Source: Candidatus Cloacimonadota bacterium (GTDB taxonomy: Bacteria; Cloacimonadota; Cloacimonadia; Cloacimonadales; TCS61). Taken from it: 47,624 bases of DNA. Position 1 is the stretch's first letter, and every line of letters starts with the position of its first letter. The stretch is from contig JAUVLU010000019.1 of the NCBI GenBank assembly GCA_030600585.1, positions 1 through 47,624 on the forward strand. Reading direction: 5' to 3'. The notes below the pieces were generated by a model. That model was given only the letters and a program-made list of their open reading frames with translations, did no database searches and was not told the origin of the DNA. This document shows positions 1 to 9,272 of this stretch, piece by piece. Position numbers and translations under genes: made by a program.

Positions 1-138
1 GCCGACGGAGTCAGCTACTCCATATCATGGAACGGAACAGACGAAAATAATCAATCGGTTTCTTCAGGAATTTATTTTTACCAATTGGTAAATGAAATGA
101 ATAGATCAAATATCGAAAAAATGTTATTATTAAAATAA
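1..138 (+). CDS. C-terminal end of a T9SS-sorted surface protein (partial)
   Basis: The window opens inside a reading frame that closes at a TAA after 45 residues. The residues read ADGVSYSISWNG, then SSGIYFYQL and a final MLLLK, which is the end of a FlgD-Ig-like type A sorting domain used by type IX secretion. The tail closely matches the end of the next gene, down to a shared DNA stretch (GGAGTCAGCTACTCC) that itself looks like an inserted palindrome. The two are probably tandem paralogues. The rest of the protein, and therefore its function, is outside the window. Confidence 0.85.
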   Translation, partial: ADGVSYSISWNGTDENNQSVSSGIYFYQLVNEMNRSNIEKMLLLK

Positions 139-151
139 TAAGGAGAAAAAA

Positions 152-2194
152 ATGAAAGTAATAAGGATTATTTCAAAAAGTAAATTTGTATTTTTGTTTA
201 TTTTAGGATTTATCATTTTTTCTACAATTCTTTTTGCAGATGATCAGAAGGCTGATTCAGAAATGATATCGGTGAATGTTTACAGAACGGACATTGATGG
301 AAAACTTGAATTTAAAGAAACAACTCAACAAAACCAAATTAATTTTCGCACTCAACCGGAGCAGATGCCCGGGTGGCCAAAATCAATGGGAATTACCCCT
401 ATGTTTGCACCTGTGGGAGCAAACGTTGCAGATATCGATGAAGATGGCTTTCTTGAAATTCTCGCTGGTTCTACAGACGGCTCATTTCATGTGTGGGATT
501 ACCAGGGCAACTATCTTACAGGATGGCCAAAAACCGGATTGAATCATATTCAGTCCAAATGCGCTATAGGCGATATCGATCCGGCATATCCCGGGTTAGA
601 AATAGTTGCAGCAGGAAAAAACAATACACTTTACGTATGGCACAACGACGGCACAGATGTTCCCGGATGGCCGCAAAATGTCGGTGAAACAGGTGCTTTG
701 AAATCTCCTGTTATTTATGACCTCGATAATAATGGCAGTCTTGAGATAATCCTGGGACAGAGATTATATCCTGATGGACGTGTTCTCGTATTTAATAGCG
801 ATGGTACAACCTTTCCCGGATGGCCTCAATCACTGGATTATATGTGTGTGGCAACTCCTTCCGTAGGCGATGTTGATAACGATGGAATACCAGAGATATG
901 CGCTGTTTCTTATTATTCAGTGTATTTGTGGGATAAAGACGGGATCATCAAACCAGGCTGGCCGAAGTTGAACGTTGCCGGAGGGATGAGTTATGCTCAA
1001 CCAATATTGGCAGACCTTGACGGTGATAATGATCTGGAAATACTTCATTCATATTACTCATCTAATACAGATTATGTTGGTATTTATCATCATGATGGAA
1101 CAAACTATACAAACTGGCCTCAAGTCTTCCCCGGTCCGCAAACCTACGTTATGCCCGTACCTGCAGATATCAATAATGATTACGGTTTTGAAATTTTTGG
1201 TGGTGGACATTCAAACGAGATGAACGCAAAACACCTGGCGGGTGAAACCGTTTTCGGATGGCCTGTTGCAGTTCCCGGTCTGGAATGCTCTTCTATTATT
1301 TTTGACCTTAATGATGATGGAGATAGAGAGATAATTGTTGGAGATAATTCAAGCAGCCTTCACGCATTTAATGGAGATGGCTCTATCGTTGAAGACTGGC
1401 CGATATCCGCCGGAGGTTGTTCCGGTGTAAACAGTGCTGCAGTAGCCGATGTAGATGGAGATGGAGATATCGAGATCGTTCTGGTTGTTAGCACTGGAAC
1501 TGTTAATTTGTGGACAATAGAGAACGTTCAATATCGAAGTTATCTTACTGAATGGGGAACTTATTTTCATGATATCTGGAACACTGGTTTCCTGCATCCA
1601 CAATCACCATCCGACTTGAACGCAGAATATTTATCAGATCATATTTATCTGGTTTGGAATGCAAACTCTGAACCTGATCTTGCGGGATATAACGTATATC
1701 AGAGCGATCTTTCCGGTGGTCCCTACACAAAACTAAATGATACTCCTGTACTTGAAACAACCTATTGTGATTATGAAGGTTCAATGGAAAATTATTATTG
1801 CGTTACTGCACTAATAAAAGCAAACGCAGAATCAAGATTGAGCAATGAAGCATTTGCTCAAGTAAGTGCGAATGATGTATTGGAATCTTTTAATCAAGCT
1901 CTCTATAACTATCCCAATCCTTTCAATCCGACTACAACGATTTCTTTTTCTGTAACACAAAATTCCGATTTTGTGAATCTTGAAATTTACAATATCAAAG
2001 GACAAAAAGTGAAGACTTTTGATATTTTGGAGTCGGCGAGTCCCTCGCCGTTTTTTGCTGACGGAGTCAGCTACTCCATAACCTGGAACGGCACAGATGA
2101 AAATAATCAACCGGTTTCATCAGGGATTTATTTGTATCAACTAAATATCGATGGAAAGACAAAAGCATTAAGAAAAATGATATTAATTAAATAG
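152..2194 (+). CDS. Secreted FG-GAP/VCBS-repeat protein with T9SS type A sorting domain
   Basis: This 680-residue protein starts with a signal peptide (VFLFILGFIIFSTILFA, about residues 12-29). Residues of about 70-460 are FG-GAP/VCBS-like beta-propeller repeats: the motif D-x-D-x-D-G (DIDEDG, DVDNDG, DLDGDN, DVDGDG) recurs with PGWP/GWPQ spacers and would bind calcium. A fibronectin type III-like segment (LVWNANSEPDLAGYNVYQS) follows. The last 80 or so residues are a sorting domain (YPNPFNPTTTISFS to the LIK end). Such proteins are exported through the outer membrane and attached to the surface; the ligand is unknown. The ATG has AAGGAG upstream. The sorting domain contains a palindromic insertion that adds SASPSPFFADGVS relative to the next gene. 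Confidence 0.88.
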   Translation: MKVIRIISKSKFVFLFILGFIIFSTILFADDQKADSEMISVNVYRTDIDGKLEFKETTQQNQINFRTQPEQMPGWPKSMGITPMFAPVGANVADIDEDGFLEILAGSTDGSFHVWDYQGNYLTGWPKTGLNHIQSKCAIGDIDPAYPGLEIVAAGKNNTLYVWHNDGTDVPGWPQNVGETGALKSPVIYDLDNNGSLEIILGQRLYPDGRVLVFNSDGTTFPGWPQSLDYMCVATPSVGDVDNDGIPEICAVSYYSVYLWDKDGIIKPGWPKLNVAGGMSYAQPILADLDGDNDLEILHSYYSSNTDYVGIYHHDGTNYTNWPQVFPGPQTYVMPVPADINNDYGFEIFGGGHSNEMNAKHLAGETVFGWPVAVPGLECSSIIFDLNDDGDREIIVGDNSSSLHAFNGDGSIVEDWPISAGGCSGVNSAAVADVDGDGDIEIVLVVSTGTVNLWTIENVQYRSYLTEWGTYFHDIWNTGFLHPQSPSDLNAEYLSDHIYLVWNANSEPDLAGYNVYQSDLSGGPYTKLNDTPVLETTYCDYEGSMENYYCVTALIKANAESRLSNEAFAQVSANDVLESFNQALYNYPNPFNPTTTISFSVTQNSDFVNLEIYNIKGQKVKTFDILESASPSPFFADGVSYSITWNGTDENNQPVSSGIYLYQLNIDGKTKALRKMILIK

Positions 2195-2207
2195 TGACAC
2201 ATTTTTC

Positions 2208-2281
2208 TTGTATTCAAGCCCCAGTTTGGATACAAATAATTAACTTGACAAGAAGGTTTCCAAGCTGGGGTCTTGGAAACC
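2208..2281. repeat. Pair of intergenic palindromes (CCAAG family)
   Basis: Two imperfect palindromes lie between the T9SS genes. The first, at 2208-2235, pairs TTGTAT with ATACAA around CAAGCCCCAGTTTG. The second, at 2255-2281, has a perfect 10-bp stem, GGTTTCCAAG with CTTGGAAACC. The same two-palindrome arrangement occurs at 17521-17581, so this is a dispersed repeat. No transposase is near. Confidence 0.7.
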
Positions 2282-2352
2282 AGAATAAAAAAAATGTTAT
2301 TATTAAAATAACAGTCTTCCTATGCTGAAGCTGCGGAGGACAAGGAGGAAAA

Positions 2353-5220
2353 ATGTTAGAGCAAAATGGAAATCCTTTCTTTATCTCAGGAAGGAAAGTA
2401 AAAGTTTTATTTTTAATATTCTCGATTTTTCTTTTAACTTCTGTAACTGTATATGCACAGCAAATCGTAAATGGTGATTTTGAAACGGGTGATTTCACAG
2501 GATGGACTGTAACGGGACCTCATTCTGCAAATGTAGAACAACATCAGGGAAGCTATTGCGGTCATATCCACATAAATGCGGGTAGTGCTTCTAATTCCAG
2601 TAGTGCGGGACCTCCAACTGAAATGTGGCAAATGGTAGGACAATCAGTATTTATTCCAGGAGTTGCAGATTCTTTGAATTTCGATATGGAAGTTTCCGGC
2701 TCGGACTGGCATGATGGCGGATTTGTCTGGATCATGGATGCAGATTCTGTCGGTACTTATTTTCGTCTTTTCAATACCGGCGGTGGAGGTGGAACTGCAC
2801 AAAGTTATCCCTGGGAATATCACCAGGTTAATATCGAAGCCTGGGCAGGACGGGAAGCCACCATCTTTTTCTCCGGACATAACTGGAATGGATATAGCGA
2901 CCATGCATGTGATATTTACTTCGATAACATAAGCGTTTCACCCACAATTCCGGACACAATTCCACCCACTGTAGAAGTTGATATTCCAAACGGTGGCGAA
3001 GTGTGGATAGTTGGCGACACACACCAGATAGAATGGACAGCAGACGATGATATGGGAATTCATTCAGACAGTGTTTTTTATTCTATCGATAATGGAACGA
3101 ATTGGACTTTCATTGCTTCTCACAACGGAAATCCTCAGGAACATGAATGGCTCATTCCCAATACACCTTCCACAGAATGTTTGGTAAAAGTAATAGTTTA
3201 TGATGGAGGAGATAATTCTGCAGTCGATGAATCGAATGCTGTATTTACAATCGATGCAGATAACACTCCACCCACAGTAGAAGTTATCGAGCCGAATGGC
3301 GGTGAAGATTGGGGAACGTATGAATGGCATTCTGTTACATGGGATTCTGATGATAATGTTGACGTTGTTTCAGATAGTATATTTTATTCAATAGATAATG
3401 GAGTAAATTGGATTTTTATTGCCAGCCATACTGGTAATCCACAAAATTTTTCCTGGCAGGTTCCCAATACTCCTTCAGAAGAATGTTTGATAAAAGTGAT
3501 GGTATTCGATGCTTCCAATAATTTTACTGAAGATATTTCAGATGGAACATTTATAATTTCTTATGTAGAACCACCACCGCTAACCTATGCGGTTGTTATC
3601 AAACAATCAACTTATAACGACCCGGATTGGCAGGCAGTAGCAGATGCGCTTCTGGCACGTTATGGCGGGCAACTCTTTATTTGGGAAAGCTCACTAAACG
3701 AAGTTCAAAATGATGTTGCTCAATATTATCCAAGTCATATTGGATTTGTTTGTGACATGTCAACAGCATCAGCTAGTTTTGTTCAAAACAGTGTATGGCC
3801 TTTTACCAGAGCGTTGGATGATGATGCATATTGCGATGCAGTATGGGGGATCATCACAGGATATAATGCTCAGGATGCACTTAACCTTGTTTCCGGACCT
3901 ACCGGATTTGAGGTGAAAACCTGTATTGGTGGAACTACTTCCTGTAATGTGAATTATTACACTCAGGGAATATCTTCCAACGAAGCTACATACAACCAAT
4001 ATTTTGTGAAGTATCCCGATTCTATAGATTTAGTTGAATTCAATGATGGACCAACAGATAGAACCGAATGGCTGGTGAATATGGTGAACGAAGGTGTCGA
4101 TATTTTTGATTATGATCCGGTGGATATATTTGTAACCAGTGGACACGGAAATCACGACCAGTGGCAATTACATTATCCCACATCAGGGAATGAAGGATTT
4201 TTCCGCGCCAGCAATGGACAAGCTTATGGAGATCCTTATAGTGGAGATAATATCAATATAAATTCAGATAATCCAAAGATATTTTTTGGACTTGGTAATT
4301 GTTACATCGGTAAAATCTTGGGTGGAAGTAGCATGGCGCCTTGCTGGATTCATACTGCCGGAGCCTATCAATATACAGGTTATGTAATTGCGGAGGGAGG
4401 AAGTTCTTGTCAACATGGAGGAACAAAAGCTTACTTTTATAAAGTTGCCAGAAATAACACATGGGCAGAATCATATTTCCTAAGCAATATCGCTTTGAAA
4501 TTTGATCTGGTAAATGGAACTCCCGGAGCCAATCCTCCCGATCTGAACGGTTCAGCTCTATATGGAGATCCGGGAATGGATATAAAGATGTGCAATGAAG
4601 GTGTATTCATGGAACCGTTATTTACAAATGAACTAACAATAAACGAAGGAACCTTAAGAGATAGCATAACATATAAGATTACCATGAACAGGGAGGGAAA
4701 TCCCGGCTTTACCAGTAAATGGGGAGAACGGCATCCGGCAATAATTCTGCCTTTTAAAGCAGAAGATATTCAAATCATCTATACAGATGCAATGGCAGTA
4801 GTAGTTGAAGATAATTTTGCTTTGATGTATATCTGGTATCAGGGACAACCATCACTGGCTGAAGGAGAAACCAGGGAAGTGGTATTCACATGCAATCATA
4901 CAGGAACCGACATTGAAGAAGAAATGATCCCCAAAATTGCGAAAATAAGATTGTATCAGAATTATCCCAACCCGTTCAATCCGGAAACAACAATTTCTTT
5001 CTCTGTAGCACAAACGTCCTCGTTTGTGACTCTCGACATTTATAACATCAAGGGACAAAAAGTGAAGACACTTGTTAACGAGATCCTTACCGAAGGAGAA
5101 CATTCTGTAATCTGGAATGGAGATGATGATAGCAATAAATCTGTTTCATCAGGAATTTATTTCTATCAGATGAATTCCGGGAAATTTACCAGCACAAAGA
5201 AAATGATATTACTTAAATAA
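2353..5220 (+). CDS. Gingipain-like (C25 family) cysteine peptidase with T9SS sorting domain
   Basis: This 955-residue protein has a hydrophobic export segment at about 18-36 (VLFLIFSIFLLTSVTVYAQ). It then has a jelly-roll, carbohydrate-binding-like module (VNGDFETGDFTGW), two tandem Ig-like repeats (each opening PPTVEV and containing FYSIDNG; about 202-303 and 304-403) and a caspase-fold C25 domain (about 410-740). The likely dyad is H598 in TSGHGN and C650 in LGNCYIG, in the order known for gingipains. The C terminus is a type A sorting domain ending MILLK. The ATG follows AGGAGG at a normal distance. It would act as a surface or secreted peptidase. The export segment begins unusually late, and the true start could be an inner codon, though none has a better ribosome site. 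Confidence 0.85.
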   Translation: MLEQNGNPFFISGRKVKVLFLIFSIFLLTSVTVYAQQIVNGDFETGDFTGWTVTGPHSANVEQHQGSYCGHIHINAGSASNSSSAGPPTEMWQMVGQSVFIPGVADSLNFDMEVSGSDWHDGGFVWIMDADSVGTYFRLFNTGGGGGTAQSYPWEYHQVNIEAWAGREATIFFSGHNWNGYSDHACDIYFDNISVSPTIPDTIPPTVEVDIPNGGEVWIVGDTHQIEWTADDDMGIHSDSVFYSIDNGTNWTFIASHNGNPQEHEWLIPNTPSTECLVKVIVYDGGDNSAVDESNAVFTIDADNTPPTVEVIEPNGGEDWGTYEWHSVTWDSDDNVDVVSDSIFYSIDNGVNWIFIASHTGNPQNFSWQVPNTPSEECLIKVMVFDASNNFTEDISDGTFIISYVEPPPLTYAVVIKQSTYNDPDWQAVADALLARYGGQLFIWESSLNEVQNDVAQYYPSHIGFVCDMSTASASFVQNSVWPFTRALDDDAYCDAVWGIITGYNAQDALNLVSGPTGFEVKTCIGGTTSCNVNYYTQGISSNEATYNQYFVKYPDSIDLVEFNDGPTDRTEWLVNMVNEGVDIFDYDPVDIFVTSGHGNHDQWQLHYPTSGNEGFFRASNGQAYGDPYSGDNININSDNPKIFFGLGNCYIGKILGGSSMAPCWIHTAGAYQYTGYVIAEGGSSCQHGGTKAYFYKVARNNTWAESYFLSNIALKFDLVNGTPGANPPDLNGSALYGDPGMDIKMCNEGVFMEPLFTNELTINEGTLRDSITYKITMNREGNPGFTSKWGERHPAIILPFKAEDIQIIYTDAMAVVVEDNFALMYIWYQGQPSLAEGETREVVFTCNHTGTDIEEEMIPKIAKIRLYQNYPNPFNPETTISFSVAQTSSFVTLDIYNIKGQKVKTLVNEILTEGEHSVIWNGDDDSNKSVSSGIYFYQMNSGKFTSTKKMILLK

Positions 5221-5237
5221 TGACCTGATAAATTAAG

Positions 5238-5272
5238 ACAGCCGTTCCGGAAATTACCGGAACGGCTGTTTT
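5238..5272 (+). terminator. Rho-independent terminator after the C25 peptidase gene
   Basis: A perfect 13-bp stem (ACAGCCGTTCCGG with CCGGAACGGCTGT), a 6-nt loop (AAATTA) and a short T run follow the stop codon by 18 bp. Confidence 0.92.
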
Positions 5273-5410
5273 GTCATCTTATATCCAAGCTACGGCATAC
5301 ATTCTCGTATTGAGCAGAGTGGTTACCAGAGTATCGATTGTTTTTTTCTTACTTGACATATAAATCTAATTAATTTCCCTTTATTAATAATTAATATAAG
5401 TGGGAATAAA

Positions 5411-6106
5411 ATGTCGTTATATGAGAATATAGAAAAAATTAGAGAGAGGATCAATAAAGCTGCAATAAAGGCAAATCGTGATCCTGTTGGCATTAAACTG
5501 CTGACAGTAACCAAAACACAATCAATAGAAACTATTGAAGAAGCACTTTCCAACAATATTGAATTTATCGGTGAAAACAAAGTTCAGGAAGCTGAAGATA
5601 AAATACCATATCTTGAAAACAAATTTAAAGAATTCCATTTTATCGGTCATTTACAATCCAATAAAATTAAAAAATTAATGAAACTCAAACCCGATCTTAT
5701 CCATTCAATAGATAAATATTCCACAGCAAACAAATTGAATAATTATCTAAAGCAAAATATTTTGAAACAAGACATCTTGATCGAAGTGAATACCTCGGAT
5801 GAAGAGAGTAAGTTCGGTGTTACACCGGATGAAACCATTCCGCTTATACGATCCATCAGCCGACTGGAAAATATCAGGATCAAAGGCTTGATGACTATCA
5901 GTATGTTCACCTCTGATGAGAAGATAATAAGAGATTCTTTTATAAAACTAAGAAAATTATTTAATGATATCAATGCTGCTGAAATTCCAAATGTTGAAAT
6001 GAAATACCTGTCTATGGGAATGACAAATGACTTTGAGATCGCTATTGAAGAAGGTGCAAATATAATCCGCATCGGTACTGCGATCTTCGGAGCAAGAAAT
6101 TATTAA
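5411..6106 (+). CDS. yggS: YggS family pyridoxal phosphate homeostasis protein
   Basis: The 231-residue protein is full length for the YggS/PLPBP family, a single alanine-racemase-like TIM barrel that binds pyridoxal 5'-phosphate and buffers its supply. Recognisable parts are the PLP lysine in LLTVTKTQ near residue 36, FIGENKVQEA, HFIGHLQSNKIKKLM, and the C-terminal LSMGMTNDFEIAIEEGANIIRIGTAIFG phosphate-binding region. It acts in the cytosol and has no known catalytic activity. The plsY-like gene follows after 12 bp, suggesting one transcript. The call is firm. Confidence 0.95.
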   Translation: MSLYENIEKIRERINKAAIKANRDPVGIKLLTVTKTQSIETIEEALSNNIEFIGENKVQEAEDKIPYLENKFKEFHFIGHLQSNKIKKLMKLKPDLIHSIDKYSTANKLNNYLKQNILKQDILIEVNTSDEESKFGVTPDETIPLIRSISRLENIRIKGLMTISMFTSDEKIIRDSFIKLRKLFNDINAAEIPNVEMKYLSMGMTNDFEIAIEEGANIIRIGTAIFGARNY

Positions 6107-6118
6107 ATTGGAGAGAAT

Positions 6119-6730
6119 ATGTTAACAATAATAGCCTTTGCCGTTTTGTTGATAATATCATATTTACTAGGATGTTTCTCGACTGCAAAAGTATTTGCAA
6201 AATCATATAAAAATATGAACGTATATAAAGTAGGTTCAGGGCATCCCGACACACAGAATATTTATAACAATATTGATAAAACTCTCGGAATCTTTACGGG
6301 AATAGTTGATTTTGGTAAAATGTATTTTTACATTGTGCTGCTTAGTTTCTTATTAAATTATCCACCTGTAACCAAGGTTATTGGGAATATCGGCACCAAT
6401 AATCATTTGCTGATTTTAGGTTTCTTCATGGTTATCGGTCACTGTCTGCCTGTAACACATCGATTTAAAGGCGGCAGGGGTATTTTCACATATATAGGAT
6501 TTGTCTTATATTTCGCTCCATTCCCGATGATGATAATTATTGTTCTGGCAATAATCCTTGTTATGTTCTTTAAACAGATACGCTTTGCACAATATATGAT
6601 AGTTCTGCTGCCGCCGTTTATTAATTTCTTTTTTGAAGATGATGCTGCCTTTTTGGCAAAAATGTTCATCGCAGCATTATTAATGGGAATCATTAATTTT
6701 ATTGTATCAAAAAAACTGGGTGAGATATAG
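6119..6730 (+). CDS. PlsY-like glycerol-3-phosphate acyltransferase family membrane protein
   Basis: The 203-residue protein has about five membrane helices. It keeps the two PlsY signatures in altered form: YKVGSGHPDTQNIYNNI in place of the usual GSxNxGATN, and THRFKGGRGIFTYIG in place of KGGKGVAT. PlsY moves an acyl group from acyl phosphate to glycerol-3-phosphate in the inner membrane, the first step of phospholipid synthesis. The altered first motif means the acceptor may differ, so I leave the symbol blank. The start follows GGAGAG. Its neighbours are two predicted N-acyltransferases and a PAP2 enzyme, which supports a lipid role. Confidence 0.75.
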   Translation: MLTIIAFAVLLIISYLLGCFSTAKVFAKSYKNMNVYKVGSGHPDTQNIYNNIDKTLGIFTGIVDFGKMYFYIVLLSFLLNYPPVTKVIGNIGTNNHLLILGFFMVIGHCLPVTHRFKGGRGIFTYIGFVLYFAPFPMMIIIVLAIILVMFFKQIRFAQYMIVLLPPFINFFFEDDAAFLAKMFIAALLMGIINFIVSKKLGEI

Positions 6731-6757
6731 TATTTGATTTTGGAAGAAGGAGAAATA

Positions 6758-7939
6758 ATGATAGAAAGAATCACGCATAATGATGTCGATTTAATATCAT
6801 TTGGAAATGAGACTAAAGCTGAACGAAAATTACTTAAACAATTTGTAAATTATCATTGGGAACTTTATAAAGGCGAATCTCAGTACGTTCCACTTTTAGA
6901 TTACGAATATCTTGGTTTTAAACTTATTGGAATGATAGGTTTTTTCGAACCTAAAAATCTCTTCTTCAAGCATGCCAAAATGCGTTTCTTCATGGCACTG
7001 AAAAATGGGAAAGTGATTGGTCGCTGTAACGCATTCGTAAACTATCGGCATAATGAACATTGGAATGATAAAGTTGGTTTTTTCGGGCAGTTTGAGTGTA
7101 TCGAAGATAAGTCGGTTGCAAAAATATTGACCGAGGCTGCGGTGAATTTTTTAAAAACACTGGGAATGGATACAATTCGCGGACCGCAAAATCTTCCCGT
7201 TAATGATGCTACTCCGGGTTTTTTAACTAAAGGATTTGATTCCAGACCGGTGATGTACTATCATTATAACAAACCTTACTATTCTTCCCTTGTAGAAAAA
7301 CTTGGATTTAAAGCTGTAAAAAATGTAAAATCTTGGGAAGTAAAACCAAGCCGTCCCATGGAAGAAAAGCTTGTAAGATTATGCCAGAAAATAATAGACC
7401 GCTATAATGTTACGATCGAAGATTGGGGAGCGCGCACGTTGGAAGTTCGCAAAAAAGAGATGCTGGATATTTATAATGCAGCATGGAATGATAATTATGG
7501 TTTTGTTCCATTCACACAGGAAGAATTCGACCAAATAATTGATGATATGATGCTTATCATGGACAAAAAACTGTTTATATTCCTTTACATAAAAGGGGAA
7601 CCTGCTGCTTTCTTTGGCGGTGTTCCAAATGTAACGGAATGTTCAGGACGCATTGGATCTTTCAGGCACATGGAATTGATCCGTGCCATTAAATTGATAC
7701 CGGGTTCCAAAAAAACCAAAGGATTCCGTCTGGGTTATCTCGGAGTTAAACCCAAATTCCGCCGTCTTGGATTGGATGGCATTATGATATGGAAGCAGAA
7801 ACAGTACTCCCGCACTAAATATGATTATTGTGATATGGGCTGGGTACTGGAAGACAATAAAATGGTTATCCGAATAATTGAGATGATGGAAGCCAAAGAC
7901 AGTAAAACCTATACAATTTACGAAAAGGAGATAGTTTAG
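6758..7939 (+). CDS. GNAT-fold N-acyltransferase, YghO/bacterial ceramide synthase-like (copy 1)
   Basis: The frame opens at a TTG at 6734, but the ATG at 6758 has AAGGAG five bases upstream and is the likely start (393 residues). The N-terminal half holds the GNAT-like core (FFMALKNGKVIGRCNAF, VGFFGQFE) and the block GMDTIRGPQNLPVND…GFDSRPVMYYHYNKPYY. The second half holds GFRLGYLGVKPKFRRLGLD, an acyl-CoA-binding-like loop. From memory, this block belongs to the family of E. coli YghO and the GNAT-type bacterial ceramide synthases; I could not test that. The next gene is a diverged tandem copy three bases away. The substrate is not shown by the sequence. Confidence 0.72.
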   Translation: MIERITHNDVDLISFGNETKAERKLLKQFVNYHWELYKGESQYVPLLDYEYLGFKLIGMIGFFEPKNLFFKHAKMRFFMALKNGKVIGRCNAFVNYRHNEHWNDKVGFFGQFECIEDKSVAKILTEAAVNFLKTLGMDTIRGPQNLPVNDATPGFLTKGFDSRPVMYYHYNKPYYSSLVEKLGFKAVKNVKSWEVKPSRPMEEKLVRLCQKIIDRYNVTIEDWGARTLEVRKKEMLDIYNAAWNDNYGFVPFTQEEFDQIIDDMMLIMDKKLFIFLYIKGEPAAFFGGVPNVTECSGRIGSFRHMELIRAIKLIPGSKKTKGFRLGYLGVKPKFRRLGLDGIMIWKQKQYSRTKYDYCDMGWVLEDNKMVIRIIEMMEAKDSKTYTIYEKEIV

Positions 7940-7942
7940 ATT

Positions 7943-9070
7943 ATGATTAAAATTACAGCAATTCAAACAAAAAAAGATTTAAAACAATTTATCGATCTAC
8001 CATATCGATTATACAAAAATGATCCCTTCTGGGTTCCACCTTTGAGATTTGAGCAGAAAACATTTTTCAATCCGAAAAAGAACCCCTATTATGAGCATTC
8101 TGAAGTACAATTATTCATTGCGGTCAAAGATGAGAAAGTAGTTGGCAGAATATCTGCGCAAACAAATACCCAGCACAATAAATTCCATGAAGACAAGATA
8201 GGTTTCTTCGGATTCTTTGAAGCTATAGATGATCAGGAAATAGCTGATAAACTAGTTGAAGCCGCTAATGACTGGCTAAAAGAAAAGGGTATGGATACAA
8301 TGCGTGGTCCTATGAATTTTTCTACCAACGATGAATGCGGTCTTTTAGTAAAAGGGTTCAATTCTTCTCCGTTTATTATGATGACACATAATTTTGATTA
8401 TTACCAAAAACTACTGGAAAACTCCGGCTTAGCCAAGAGTATGGATCTTCTGGCATATTTCATTCCCAACAAGCCAACACCCGAGAGATTAAAAAGACTT
8501 TCGGGTAAACTGCAAAAGAGAGGTAGATTTACTGTAAAGCAGCTCTCTTCCAATAAGAAAAAATTGCGCAAAGAACTGGAAGAAGTATTTACTGTTTATT
8601 CCAAAGCATGGGAACGCAACTGGGGATTTGTGCCCATGACTGAGAAAGAATTCTTCCATCTTATTGATTCCATGATCGATGTTGTACGTCCGGAATTTTT
8701 CTATCTGGCTTATGTAGAGGACAAAGCGGTTGGGTTTTATGTAGCTCTTCCGGACTATAATCAGATCTTGAAAAAAATGAATGGAAGACTGTTCCCATTT
8801 GGAATATTCCATGCACTTTTTGGGAAAAATAAAATTAACGCTCTGCGTATTATTACTTTGGGCGTGATAAAAGAATATCAAAATCGTGGCATCGATACGG
8901 TGTTTTATACAAAGAACTTTATGATTGCCAACGAACACAAAAAGATGAATATTAAAAATGCTGAGATGTCATGGATACTCGAGAACAATTTAATGATGAA
9001 CCGTATCGCTGAAAATCTGGGTGGTGAAGTTCATAAAAGATATAGAATATTGGATAAGAAGATAAACTGA
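7943..9070 (+). CDS. GNAT-fold N-acyltransferase, YghO/bacterial ceramide synthase-like (copy 2)
   Basis: This 375-residue paralogue of the preceding protein shares VGFFGFFEAIDD in equivalent position, GMDTMRGPMNFSTNDECG, and ITLGVIKEYQNRGIDTVFY, which resembles the acyl-CoA loop of GNAT enzymes. It keeps the more usual NDECGLLVKGF form, whereas copy 1 has NDATPGFLTKGF, so copy 2 is probably closer to the ancestral enzyme. Its ribosome site (AAAAGGAG) lies inside the end of copy 1, so the two are probably translated from one mRNA. Two acyltransferases with different acyl or amine preferences is a reasonable guess, not shown. Confidence 0.74.
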   Translation: MIKITAIQTKKDLKQFIDLPYRLYKNDPFWVPPLRFEQKTFFNPKKNPYYEHSEVQLFIAVKDEKVVGRISAQTNTQHNKFHEDKIGFFGFFEAIDDQEIADKLVEAANDWLKEKGMDTMRGPMNFSTNDECGLLVKGFNSSPFIMMTHNFDYYQKLLENSGLAKSMDLLAYFIPNKPTPERLKRLSGKLQKRGRFTVKQLSSNKKKLRKELEEVFTVYSKAWERNWGFVPMTEKEFFHLIDSMIDVVRPEFFYLAYVEDKAVGFYVALPDYNQILKKMNGRLFPFGIFHALFGKNKINALRIITLGVIKEYQNRGIDTVFYTKNFMIANEHKKMNIKNAEMSWILENNLMMNRIAENLGGEVHKRYRILDKKIN

Positions 9071-9093
9071 TTTTATGAGTTGAATGAGTAAGT

Positions 9094-9182
9094 CAATATC
9101 CAACATTTAAAAAGAAATCGGTTTGCAGCAACAAACGACTTCTCTTCGATATTGGATATTCCGTGTTCGATATTGGGTGTTC
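9094..9182. repeat. Intergenic inverted repeats (ATATCCAA/TTGGATAT)
   Basis: The gap between the second acyltransferase and the PAP2 gene holds AATATCCAA (from 9095) facing TTGGATATT (9153-9161), then a second related copy (TTCGATATTGGGTG). An inner stem, GTTTG/CAAAC, sits at 9121-9136. It looks like a degraded dispersed palindrome. There is no T run, so it is not an obvious terminator. Confidence 0.4.
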
Positions 9183-9272
9183 ATCCTTTTTTATAGTATA
9201 TTGATCTACTAAAAAATTAGAAGGAGAAGCTCAAAGTAATAAACCAAAAAATAGGATAATATAATATAGCTT

